From Lewinellaceae bacterium (GTDB taxonomy: Bacteria > Bacteroidota > Bacteroidia > Chitinophagales > Saprospiraceae): 64,000 bases of DNA. The notes beneath the pieces are model-generated. The model saw only the letters and a list, made by a program, of their open reading frames with translations. It was not told where the DNA came from and ran no database searches. Shown piece by piece: positions 8,353 to 18,500 of the stretch (the first letter of the stretch is position 1; every line of letters begins with the position of its first letter). The stretch is taken from contig JACJYL010000002.1 in the NCBI GenBank assembly GCA_020636105.1, positions 434,001-498,000 of the forward strand. The letters run 5' to 3'. A program made the position numbers and the translations under genes.

Positions 8353-10182
8353 GTGAAACGATATCCAATATATCATATCATCCTGATCAGTTTTTTGTCC
8401 CTAACAGGGTTGAAGGCACAAATTTCACCAGGCGACCTATCCCAGGCCCATGCCGACCTGGAAGGGATGAGCAATTGTACGTTATGCCACGACCTGGGCA
8501 AAAAAGTATCCAATGCAAAATGCCTGGATTGCCATAAGGAAATTAAATCCCTCATCAATCAGAAAAGCGGCTACCACGCCAGCAAGGAGGTATCTGGTAA
8601 GGATTGTTTTGAATGCCATAGTGACCACCACGGCAGGAAATTTGATATGGTGCGATTCGATGAAGACAACTTCAACCACAACCTTACCGGTTACAAACTC
8701 GAAGGACAACATGAAGTGATAGATTGCAGAAAATGTCATGTGCCTGATAATATTCATGACCGGGATCTGAAAAAGCGTAAGGATACTTTCCTGGGCATGG
8801 ACGACAAATGCCTTTCATGCCACGATGATTACCATCAAAAAACGATGTCGGATGATTGTGCCAAATGCCATAATATCGAAGCTTTCCGGCCTGCCCCTAA
8901 ATTTGATCACGATGAGGCCAAATTCAAACTCGTCGGAAAACACAAGGAGGTGGACTGTAAAGAGTGTCATGAGATGACCACTAAAAATGGTAAGGAATTT
9001 CAGCTTTTCACAGGGATCGAATTTGCCGACTGCGTGGCCTGTCATGAAGATCCTCACAGCGATAAATTCGATAGCAAGTGCTCCAGTTGTCACACAGAAA
9101 GTGCTTTTTCCACCTTTATTGGAAAAAGAAATTTCAACCATAATACAACCGATTTCACCCTGAAAGGCAAACATAAATCTACGGATTGTTTCAGTTGCCA
9201 CGACAGAAACCGGGACGCAAAAACGATCTTCCAGGATAAAAAAGGCATTAATGAAAATCAGTGCATCAAGTGTCATGAAGACTTCCATAAAGGCAAATTC
9301 GGCAACGATTGTGCCAAATGCCACCAGGAAAGCAGCTTTACTTCAATGAAAACGATGGACTTCTTCGATCATAATCTAACCGATTACCACCTTGAAGGCA
9401 ATCACGTTGGGGTGGATTGCAAAAACTGCCACAAAAAAAATTATTCAGATCCCATTGATTTTTCAGCTTGTAAAAACTGCCACGAAGATTATCACAAGGG
9501 TGAATTCCTCAAAAACGGAACCGCCCCCGATTGTGTGGAGTGCCACTCGCTGATAGAAGGATTCGAGTTTAGTCTTTACACTACCGAACAACACCAAACC
9601 AATGCATTCCCACTGGATGGAGGGCATTTGGCTACTCCGTGTTTTGCCTGCCACGTGAGTGAAGACCGATGGACTTTCAGGAATATCGGAACGGAATGTA
9701 TTGACTGTCATAATAACATTCACGAAGGGTTTATGGAGGCGAAGTTTTTGCCGGATAACAAATGTGAAAGCTGCCACATTACAGCATCCTGGGCTACCGT
9801 GGATTTTGATCACAACCGCACTTCCTGGCCACTCGAAGGCAAACATAGTAATGTGAGTTGCGGCGAATGTCATTTCAAGGAGGTGCCCGGCAAGGAGGAA
9901 AAGAATCAGGTTTTTAAAGACTTGGATCAGGAATGTTTCAAGTGCCATGAAAATATTCACGAGCAACAATTTGAAGAAAACGGCATAACCGACTGTAAGC
10001 GATGTCACGATTCTGCTGACTGGTTTCCCCGTCAATTCGATCACGATAAAACCGAATTCCCCCTGGAGGGTAAACATGCCGAAGTGGAATGCAAAGAATG
10101 CCATAAGCCATCCATAGTAGATGGCAAATCATTTGTGGATTACAAAATAGAAAAATTTGAATGTATAGATTGTCATCAATAA
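8353..10182 (+). CDS. Exported 23-haem cytochrome c
   Basis: A 609-residue protein starting at GTG, six bases after the preceding stop. The signal peptide ends at GLKAQ (about residue 22). I count 23 CxxCH motifs from CTLCH near residue 42 to CIDCH at the very end. The motifs come in a recurring unit of the form FDHD..F.L.GKH..V.C..CH followed by a CxxCH..H pair, as in cytochrome c3/c7-like families. Additional His residues (FDH, GKH, EDYH) can serve as distal ligands. It differs from the three downstream cytochromes in being Lys-rich, so it may be the periplasmic member that meets the inner membrane. Its 3' end overlaps the next gene by 22 bases. Confidence 0.9.
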   Translation: MKRYPIYHIILISFLSLTGLKAQISPGDLSQAHADLEGMSNCTLCHDLGKKVSNAKCLDCHKEIKSLINQKSGYHASKEVSGKDCFECHSDHHGRKFDMVRFDEDNFNHNLTGYKLEGQHEVIDCRKCHVPDNIHDRDLKKRKDTFLGMDDKCLSCHDDYHQKTMSDDCAKCHNIEAFRPAPKFDHDEAKFKLVGKHKEVDCKECHEMTTKNGKEFQLFTGIEFADCVACHEDPHSDKFDSKCSSCHTESAFSTFIGKRNFNHNTTDFTLKGKHKSTDCFSCHDRNRDAKTIFQDKKGINENQCIKCHEDFHKGKFGNDCAKCHQESSFTSMKTMDFFDHNLTDYHLEGNHVGVDCKNCHKKNYSDPIDFSACKNCHEDYHKGEFLKNGTAPDCVECHSLIEGFEFSLYTTEQHQTNAFPLDGGHLATPCFACHVSEDRWTFRNIGTECIDCHNNIHEGFMEAKFLPDNKCESCHITASWATVDFDHNRTSWPLEGKHSNVSCGECHFKEVPGKEEKNQVFKDLDQECFKCHENIHEQQFEENGITDCKRCHDSADWFPRQFDHDKTEFPLEGKHAEVECKECHKPSIVDGKSFVDYKIEKFECIDCHQ

Positions 10183-11189
10183 TTGTGTTCCTGTTGGGTA
10201 TTACCTGGGTGCAGGCCCAGTCCCCACACGGTCCCTCTTTTGAGGTAGATTGTGGCGCATGCCATAATTCCAATGGATGGGACATCAATATTGATACCTT
10301 CCAATACAACCACGATACGCTGAGTTTCCGGCTGGAAGGCATTCACCTCGTCACCGATTGTAAAGAATGCCATGCTTCCCTGGTTTTTGACCAGGCGCCG
10401 TCTGATTGTGCTTCCTGCCACAATGATATTCACAACATGACTGTCGGTAATGATTGTGTAAGATGCCATACGCCACAATCCTGGCTGGTGGACAATATTC
10501 CGGAACTGCACGAAGAAAACGGCTTTCCCCTTATTGGTATTCATGGGAACCTAAGTTGTGTGGATTGTCATATCTCTGAGACGAACCAAAGGTTTGACCG
10601 ATTAGGAAATGACTGTATCAATTGTCATATGCAGGATTATTTGAACACCACAGCCCCTAATCACCAGGAAATCGGCTACTCTGCCGAAAACTGTATGGAT
10701 TGCCATGACCTCTTTTCCAGCGCATGGGAAGATGCTGTCATCAGGCATTTTTTCTTCCCCCTCACACTGGGGCACAACACCCAGGAATGCCAGGAATGCC
10801 ATTTGACCGCAAAATATTCAGATACCTCACCCGAGTGTGTGAGCTGCCATTTGACAGATTTTAATAATACCACAGAACCCGACCACCAGGCAGGCTTTTT
10901 TCCGATGGATTGTACTTTATGCCACACCACTGACCCGGGTTGGATGCCCGCGGGATTCCCGGACCATGACAATGAGTTCTTTCCCATTTATTCAGGTAAA
11001 CATAAAGGGGAATGGGACTCGTGTATAGATTGCCATACCAACAGTAATGATTTTAGTTCCTTCAGTTGCATTGATTGCCATGCACACAACAATCAATCAA
11101 AGGTAAATAACCAGCATGATGAGGTAAACAATTTCGTTTATCAAAGCAGCGCCTGTTATTCATGCCACCCGACAGGTGAGGCAGATTAG
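10161..11189 (+). CDS. Exported 13-haem cytochrome c
   Basis: A 342-residue protein with signal peptide ending WVQAQ and 13 CxxCH motifs. Its N-terminal 130 residues form a block shared with the two later cytochromes: SPHG, a Trp-containing stretch, CxRCHT..SWLVDNIPELHEENGFPL, SCVDCH and GNDCINCH. The C-terminal block FFPIYSGKHKGEWDSCIDCH ending ACYSCHPTG is also shared. It thus looks like the shortest version of the same architecture, head plus tail with few internal units. The start codon lies inside the end of the preceding gene, which implies coupled translation. Acidic composition contrasts with the 23-haem protein. Confidence 0.9.
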   Translation: MYRLSSIIVFLLGITWVQAQSPHGPSFEVDCGACHNSNGWDINIDTFQYNHDTLSFRLEGIHLVTDCKECHASLVFDQAPSDCASCHNDIHNMTVGNDCVRCHTPQSWLVDNIPELHEENGFPLIGIHGNLSCVDCHISETNQRFDRLGNDCINCHMQDYLNTTAPNHQEIGYSAENCMDCHDLFSSAWEDAVIRHFFFPLTLGHNTQECQECHLTAKYSDTSPECVSCHLTDFNNTTEPDHQAGFFPMDCTLCHTTDPGWMPAGFPDHDNEFFPIYSGKHKGEWDSCIDCHTNSNDFSSFSCIDCHAHNNQSKVNNQHDEVNNFVYQSSACYSCHPTGEAD

Positions 11190-11314
11190 GAAGGAAACAT
11201 GGACATATGCAGAAACGAATCAGATTATTTATAAACCAAAAAAATAATAAACCAACAAGTAACAAGTAACAAAAACTAACACCCAGCAATAAGAAACAAG
11301 AAACTACTAAAAAT

Positions 11315-13003
11315 ATGCAAAGATCGATATGTATCCTTCTGATTCTGATGGGCTTCAGTCAGGTTTATGGCCAGTCTCCACATGGAGAAAGTTATAAAAC
11401 CGACTGCGCACTTTGTCACAATCCTTCGGGCTGGGTCATCGACATTGATACCTTTCAGTTCAAACACGACACCACCAGTTTTATCCTGGAGGGTACTCAT
11501 TTGTCGGTGGACTGCAAAGCCTGTCATACATCACTCGTTTTCGGTGAGGCGCCTTCTGACTGTATTTCCTGTCATACAGATGTCCACAGCATGTCCGTTG
11601 GAAATGATTGTGCCCGGTGTCATACGGCCAAATCCTGGCTGGTGGATAACATTCCTGAGCTACACGAAGAAAACGGTTTTCCGCTGGTGGGAAGCCACAG
11701 TAACCTGAGTTGTGTGGATTGTCACTTTTCAGAAACAAACCTGAGATTTGACCGCATCGGAAACGATTGTATCAATTGTCACCTTCAAGATTACCTGAAT
11801 GCCGAAAATCCTGAACACAATATGGCCGGATTTTCGACAGATTGTTTTAATTGCCACACTCCGGAACAGGGCTGGCAATCCTCCAATGCCCCGAACCATG
11901 ACGCAGAACATTTTCCCATATACTCAGGAACACATGAAGGGGTATGGACGGCATGTACTGATTGCCACATAAACCCCAGTGATTATTCACAATTTTCCTG
12001 TACGGTTTGCCATATAAATCCAGAAACGGATAATACGCATAACGGTATCAGCGGATACGCATATGAAGATCAGGCGTGTTATGCCTGTCACCCTACCGGA
12101 GAAGGCCTGGGTAACTTTGATCATAATTTGACCCATTTTCCGCTGACGGGATCCCATATTGGGGTTGAATGCATCCAATGTCATGCTGCCGGATATGCAG
12201 GTACCCCAACGGAGTGTGTTGCCTGCCATACAGAAGATTTTAATAATACCACCAACCCGAATCATACGGAATTGAATTTCCCGATGGACTGTGCCCAATG
12301 CCACACCACCGATCCGGGCTGGATGCCTGCTACCTTTGACATTCACGATCAGTATCACCCGCTAAACGGAGCACATGCCGCCATTGCCAACAATTGTGCC
12401 GAATGCCACAATGGCGATTACAATAATACACCAAACACATGCGTAGGGTGTCATTTGGACGATTTTAACAATACGACCAATCCCGATCACGAAGCAGCGA
12501 ATTACTCGACAGATTGTGCACAGTGTCACAGTGAAACCTCCTGGACACCCTCGACTTTTGATCACGATACGTTTTTCCCTTTAGTCGGACAACATACCAC
12601 CGTTGATTGTAATGCCTGTCATATCGATGGCAATTTCAGTAATACACCAACGACCTGTGTAGGATGCCACATGGACGATTATAATGACACCAATAATCCC
12701 AACCATGCACAATCACAGTTCCCGACGGATTGTACTCAATGTCATAACGAATCGGGATGGACACCGACTACTTTCGATCACGACGATATGTATTTCCCGA
12801 TTTATAGCGGCAACCATAAAAATGAATGGGACACCTGTTCTGAATGTCATACCAACAGCAGTGATTATTCTGTATTCAGCTGTATCGATTGCCATGAGCA
12901 TGACAACCCGACCACCCTGGCAAATAAACACAACGAAGAAGGGGTGACCGGATACGTATATCAAAGCGCTGCCTGTTATAATTGTCACCCAAACGGACAC
13001 TAA
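11315..13003 (+). CDS. Exported 22-haem cytochrome c
   Basis: A 562-residue protein with signal peptide ending QVYGQ and 22 CxxCH motifs. It has the same head block (SPHGESYKTDCALCH to GNDCINCH) and tail block (YFPIYSGNHKNEW to ACYNCHPNGH) as its neighbours, plus one internal set of units of the type NNTPNTCVGCHLDDFNNTTN that is amplified in the giant cytochrome at 15518. It is a paralogue made by gain of internal units. A 125-base gap with short direct repeats precedes it. No lipobox or T9SS domain is visible, so the final location (periplasm or surface) depends on the barrel protein encoded next. Confidence 0.9.
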   Translation: MQRSICILLILMGFSQVYGQSPHGESYKTDCALCHNPSGWVIDIDTFQFKHDTTSFILEGTHLSVDCKACHTSLVFGEAPSDCISCHTDVHSMSVGNDCARCHTAKSWLVDNIPELHEENGFPLVGSHSNLSCVDCHFSETNLRFDRIGNDCINCHLQDYLNAENPEHNMAGFSTDCFNCHTPEQGWQSSNAPNHDAEHFPIYSGTHEGVWTACTDCHINPSDYSQFSCTVCHINPETDNTHNGISGYAYEDQACYACHPTGEGLGNFDHNLTHFPLTGSHIGVECIQCHAAGYAGTPTECVACHTEDFNNTTNPNHTELNFPMDCAQCHTTDPGWMPATFDIHDQYHPLNGAHAAIANNCAECHNGDYNNTPNTCVGCHLDDFNNTTNPDHEAANYSTDCAQCHSETSWTPSTFDHDTFFPLVGQHTTVDCNACHIDGNFSNTPTTCVGCHMDDYNDTNNPNHAQSQFPTDCTQCHNESGWTPTTFDHDDMYFPIYSGNHKNEWDTCSECHTNSSDYSVFSCIDCHEHDNPTTLANKHNEEGVTGYVYQSAACYNCHPNGH

Positions 13004-13012
13004 GAAAATATT

Positions 13013-14626
13013 ATGCAACTAAAACACTTTTTGACAATAAACTTATTGCTTTTTTCCGCGACCTTCCTGATCGCCCAGGACGATAGTGGAATCATCACAG
13101 GGAATGTATCTTTTGTCACGTCAAAAACCGTTTACGTGAAATTTAAAGATACTGATCCTATCCAGATAGGAGATACCCTGCACATAACGGAAGGGGCAAT
13201 GTTGAAACCATGCCTGCTCGTTACCCAAAAATCTTCCACTTCCTGTGTTTGCACTGCTCTTTCCGGATGTGAATTTAAAAAAGACGACCTGGTTGTTTTT
13301 AAACAGGTAAATTCCCCTAATCTAAATAAAGAAGAGGAAATTTCAGAAGAAGAGGAATTGTCCAAACCTGAAGGGGAAAAACCTGAACCGAAGGTAAAAC
13401 CTCTTTACGAAGGAAGACTTCGGGGACGCCTTTCTGCGGCAAGTTATAGCAGCCTGCCTGCCGACGGTAACAATAAACACCGGACGATGTATCGCTTATC
13501 CTTCAATGGCGACCACATCAACAATTCTAAATTTTCGGTAGAATCCTATCTCAACTATCGTCAGAATTTTATTCCTGATGCTGAGCTGACGGGCCAGCAA
13601 ACAAAATTCTTCAGGGTGTATAACCTGGCAGTAAAATACGATATCGACTCTACCCTATCGCTTACCGTGGGCCGAAAGATCAACAACAAAGCTTCTTCCC
13701 TTGGCGCTATTGACGGAATCCAGGGAGAAAAATTCTTTGGCAAAAATTACGCGGGAATCATTGCCGGTTTCAGGCCTGACATTTTCGATTATGGTTTCAA
13801 TTTCGACCTTCTAGAATACGGTGCTTACCTGGGGAGAAAAACCACCAACAAAAGATTTTATTCCCAAACCACCCTGGGACTGCTGGAACAAAGGAATAAA
13901 GGGCAGATCGACCGACGATACGCCTACTTTCAACACTCCAGCACGATTGGCCGGAAATTAAATTTTTTCGGTTCCTTTGAACTCGACTTGTACAAAAAGG
14001 TCCTGGAAGTCACCTCAGTAGAACCCAGGTTAACCAATTTTTATGTATCGGGCAGGTATCGGATCACCAGGAGAATAGACTTTACCGTTTCGTATGACTC
14101 CAGGAAGCGTATTGTTTTTTATGAAACCTTAAAAACGGAAGTCGAACAACTGCTCGACGACGACATTGCGAGACAAGGCATTAGGGCAAGGATTAATGTA
14201 AAACCGATAAAGTACGTCAATACAGGAGTCAGCTACAGCAGACGTTTTCAGATTGACAATCAAAATAAATCAGATAACATAAATGGTTATGTCAGTCTGT
14301 CGAAAATTCCTGTCATCAACGGAAGTTTCTCGGTCAATTTCAACATGAATAGATCGAGGTACCTTGAAAGCCAGATTTTATCCTTCAGACATTCCAGATC
14401 CATGTTAAATAATAAATTAAGTACAGACTTATATTTTAGAATGGTTAATTATAAATATTTGAACAGCGAGCTTAAATTTGGTCAGCAGTACTATGGCGCA
14501 AATTTTACTTATCGCATTACCAACAAGCTGTCTTTCAGTATCTTAGGCGAGATGAATGCCAAATCTTCTGTGAACGATTTTAGAGTGAACACCAAAATTA
14601 TTAAACGTTTTGACAACAAAAGATAA
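13013..14626 (+). CDS. Outer-membrane beta-barrel candidate of the cytochrome operon
   Basis: A 537-residue protein that begins 9 bases after the 22-haem gene. A signal peptide (ends FLIAQ) is followed by a small beta-rich domain (about residues 25-100) with four Cys in KPCLLVTQKSSTSCVC and SGCEF, then an acidic/proline linker (about 103-128). The remaining 400 residues are alternating polar/hydrophobic strands rich in Tyr, Arg and Asn, the look of a large outer-membrane barrel. It has no TonB plug. By position it could play the role of the MtrB-type porin that holds a cytochrome across the outer membrane, but no sequence similarity to MtrB is claimed. The C-terminus (IIKRFDNKR) is not a classic terminal Phe. 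Confidence 0.7.
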   Translation: MQLKHFLTINLLLFSATFLIAQDDSGIITGNVSFVTSKTVYVKFKDTDPIQIGDTLHITEGAMLKPCLLVTQKSSTSCVCTALSGCEFKKDDLVVFKQVNSPNLNKEEEISEEEELSKPEGEKPEPKVKPLYEGRLRGRLSAASYSSLPADGNNKHRTMYRLSFNGDHINNSKFSVESYLNYRQNFIPDAELTGQQTKFFRVYNLAVKYDIDSTLSLTVGRKINNKASSLGAIDGIQGEKFFGKNYAGIIAGFRPDIFDYGFNFDLLEYGAYLGRKTTNKRFYSQTTLGLLEQRNKGQIDRRYAYFQHSSTIGRKLNFFGSFELDLYKKVLEVTSVEPRLTNFYVSGRYRITRRIDFTVSYDSRKRIVFYETLKTEVEQLLDDDIARQGIRARINVKPIKYVNTGVSYSRRFQIDNQNKSDNINGYVSLSKIPVINGSFSVNFNMNRSRYLESQILSFRHSRSMLNNKLSTDLYFRMVNYKYLNSELKFGQQYYGANFTYRITNKLSFSILGEMNAKSSVNDFRVNTKIIKRFDNKR

Positions 14627-14636
14627 TAACAAAACT

Positions 14637-15425
14637 ATGAAGCGAGTATTAAAATCTTTTTTTAGCCTGGTCCTGTTTTCCATCTTGATCATGGGGTGTG
14701 GAGGCAAACCCAAAGTCATATCCGGTGGAGCAGAAAACAATGCTGCCGGGGGCAGTACCGGTATTTTTTCAGACGGCGGCACCATGAATTCACCCAACCA
14801 GTCCCCCATTCCCTCCATGAGTCCTGATTTGCATAATGTTGTAGTTGAAGATGCATTAAATACTACAAAATATGTTTACCTGAACGTTAAGGAAAACGGG
14901 AAAAAATTCTGGATCGCCACACTGAAACAAGAAGTGGAGATCGGGGGATCCTATTTTTATCGGGGCGGTTTATTAAAAACGAACTTTGAGAGCAAAGAAC
15001 ATAACCGCACCTTCGATACCATTTACCTGGTATCCAATATTACACCGGCCAATCACGGTAATACTGAAACCATATCGGATGGCGGAAATATCCCCACCGA
15101 AACGGATAAAAAGACCGGCCCTCGAAAAATTGATGTCGAAGGATCAGTGAAAATTTCAGAAATCGTGGCCAACCCACAAAAGTATGCCGGAAAAACCATT
15201 CAAATAAGCGGAGAATGCACCAAGATCAATCCGAATATCATGGGCGTCAACTGGATACACCTGAAAGACGGGAGCCGGGACGATTATGACCTCGTCATTA
15301 CTTCTGATGTGGCGGTGCCTGAAGGACATGTAGTGACCATGACGGGCACAGTAGCCCTGGACAAGGATTTTGGTGCTGGATACCGATATGAGATCATCCT
15401 GGAAGGAGGAAAGATGGTGAGATAA
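14637..15425 (+). CDS. Lipoprotein with OB-fold-like C-terminal domain
   Basis: A 262-residue protein. The ATG at 14637 gives MKRVLKSFFSLVLFSILIMG followed by Cys, a clear lipobox, so lipid anchoring is expected. After a low-complexity Gly/Ser/Pro stretch, there are two small beta domains: residues about 70-140 (YVYLNVKENGKKFWIATLK) and about 160-262 (KISEIVANPQKYAGKTIQIS...GHVVTMTGTVALDKDFGAGY), both of the kind found in small OB-fold proteins seen beside nitrite reductases and other multihaem enzymes. It starts 10 bases after the barrel gene. It may tether or assemble the cytochromes at a membrane face. Function is inferred from context only. Confidence 0.75.
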   Translation: MKRVLKSFFSLVLFSILIMGCGGKPKVISGGAENNAAGGSTGIFSDGGTMNSPNQSPIPSMSPDLHNVVVEDALNTTKYVYLNVKENGKKFWIATLKQEVEIGGSYFYRGGLLKTNFESKEHNRTFDTIYLVSNITPANHGNTETISDGGNIPTETDKKTGPRKIDVEGSVKISEIVANPQKYAGKTIQISGECTKINPNIMGVNWIHLKDGSRDDYDLVITSDVAVPEGHVVTMTGTVALDKDFGAGYRYEIILEGGKMVR

Positions 15426-15517
15426 TATTACAGCTGTAAACAAGTGGTTTTCTGGAAGAAAACAAACACCTAAATTTAAAAAAATGCCTAAAGTCAACCC
15501 AACTTCAAAACTTTATT

Positions 15518-18500
15518 ATGAATAAACTGTCGCCTATTTTGCTTTTTATTGGACTGACAGTTAATTTATTCGGCCAGTCCCCCCATGGCACTGAGTTTAA
15601 GATGGATTGCGCGGCATGCCATACCTCAGACAGTTGGGAAATCCCGATGAGTTCCTGGCATTTCACAGAATTCCCAAAAATCAGGGTTTCTGATATGACG
15701 GGCTGGGTTTTAGGTACCGACTCTACCGGTTTTAACCACTTTAATACAGCATTTGCCCTGCGTGGTTCGCACAATAATGTGGATTGCAGGCTTTGCCATC
15801 CTTCCCTTGTTTTTTCAGAAGCAGCAACGGAATGTATCTCCTGCCATACCGATATGCACAGTCAATCGGTTGGCAATGATTGTGTGCGCTGTCATACGGC
15901 CAACAACTGGCTGGTGGACAATATTCAGGAACTCCATGAAGAAAATGGTTTTCCACTGATCGCTCCTCATGATAACCAAAGTTGCGTGGATTGCCATACT
16001 TCCGCGTCAACGCTGATTTTCGAACGGATTGGCAACGAATGCATCAATTGCCACCAGGAAGATTTTAATAAAACCCAGCATCCGAACCATAACGAGCTGG
16101 GGTTTTCCACCGATTGCATCAGTTGCCACTTACCCAACGGAGACTGGCAGCCGGCCGGTTTTCCGGATCACGATCTGCAATTTTTTCCCATTTTCTCCGG
16201 GGCCCACGAAGGACAGTGGACAGACTGCATCGATTGCCATACCAATTCCAATAATTTCACAGAAGTAAGTTGTGTGGTTTGTCATGTTAACCCTGAAACA
16301 GATAATGCCCATGGTAGCGTAAACGGGTATATTTATAATGACGCCGCCTGTCTGGCTTGTCACCCCACCGGTGATGCAGATCTGGTTTTTGACCATAATG
16401 AAACCAATTTCCCGCTGACGGGAGCGCATTTAACCACCCTTTGCCTGGAATGCCATGCCACGGGATTCCAGGGAACCTCCACCCAATGTGTGGATTGCCA
16501 TACCCAGGATTTTACATCCACGGTAAACCCGGATCATGAAGTGCTCAATTTATCAACGGATTGTGCCTCCTGCCATACGACGGACCCCGACTGGGTGCCC
16601 GCGACTTTTGCAATTCACGACGATTTCTACCCGCTTAATGGGGCGCATGCACTCATTGCCAATGAATGCGTACAGTGTCACAATGGAGATTATCAGAATA
16701 CGCCCAATACTTGTGTGGGCTGTCACCTGGACGATTTTAACAATACGGTCGATCCGGATCACGAACAGGCCCAGTTCTCTACTGATTGTGCGACCTGTCA
16801 TACAGAAACGTCCTGGATCCCATCCAATTTCGATCATGATGGTCAATACTTCCCTATCTACTCGGGAGCGCATGAAGGGCAATGGTCAGCATGTGTGGAC
16901 TGCCATACCAACCCTGATAATTATGCTGATGTCAGTTGCGTAGTCTGCCATATCAATCCTGAAACAGATGATGTACATACCGGGGTGAATGGCTATGTTT
17001 ACAATGATCAGGCTTGTCTGGCTTGTCACCCTACCGGGGATGCTGACATGCCATTTGATCACAATGCCACAAACTTCCCGCTGACAGGAGGTCATATCGG
17101 GGTGGATTGTATAGCATGCCACGAAAATGGATTTGAAGGTACTTCTACCAATTGTGTAGATTGCCACACCATGGATTTCAATGAAACCGTCAACCCGGAT
17201 CACCAGACCCTCAACCTGCCAACCGATTGTGTCACGTGCCATACTACGGAACCTGGCTGGATGCCTGCCACTTTTGCGATGCATGATGATTTCTATCCGC
17301 TGAATGGTGCCCATGCACTGATTGCCAATGATTGTGTCCAATGCCACAACGGTAATTACAATAACACGCCTAATACTTGTGTAGGCTGTCACCTGGACGA
17401 TTTCAATAATACCACCAATCCAAACCATAGCGAAAATAACTTTTCTTCTGATTGTACTACGTGTCATGGAGAACAAACCTGGACACCCTCTACTTTTGAC
17501 CATGATGCCGTTTATCCCCTTTTAGGGGCACATGCCCTGATCGCCAATGATTGCGTTCAGTGTCACAACGGTGACTATGTGAATACGCCAAATACTTGTG
17601 TGGGTTGCCACCTGGAGGACTTCAATAATACCACCAACCCGAATCACCAACAGGCTCAATTCAATAATGATTGTGCGACCTGTCATGGTGAAAATGCCTG
17701 GGTTCCTTCCAATTTTGACCATGATGGTCAATATTTCCCGATCTACTCGGGAGCCCATGAAGGTCAATGGTCCGCATGTATAGATTGCCATACCAATCCG
17801 GACAACTATGCTGATGTAAGCTGTGTTGTTTGTCATGTCAATCCCGAAACGGATGATGTACATACAGGTGTAAACGGGTACGTTTTCAATGATGTCGCCT
17901 GCCTCGCCTGCCACCCTACCGGCGATGCCGATATGGTTTTTGACCACAATACCACCAACTTCCCACTTACCGGTGCCCACATTGGGGTGGAATGCCTGGA
18001 ATGTCATGAAAATGGTTTTGCGGGTACTTCAACGAATTGTGTGGATTGTCACACCATGGATTTCAGTGGAACTGCCAACCCCAACCACCAGGAACTCAAC
18101 CTTTCGACCGATTGTGCCATGTGTCACACTACGGAACCTGACTGGATGCCCGCGACTTTTGCGATGCACGATGATTTTTATCCGCTCAATGGGGCGCATG
18201 CTTTGATCGCCAATGATTGTGTTCAGTGTCATAACGGTGATTACGTCAATACGCCAAATACCTGTGTGGGTTGCCATTTGGATGACTTTAACAATACCAC
18301 CAACCCGAATCACCAACAGGCACAATTCAGTACGGATTGTACCACCTGCCATGCTGAGAATAATTGGATGCCGGCAACTTTTGACCACGACGGTCAATAT
18401 TTCCCGATCTATTCAGGGGCTCATGAAGGGCAATGGTCCGCATGTGTGGATTGCCATACCAATCCGGACAATTATGCTGATGTAAGCTGTGTCGTTTGTC

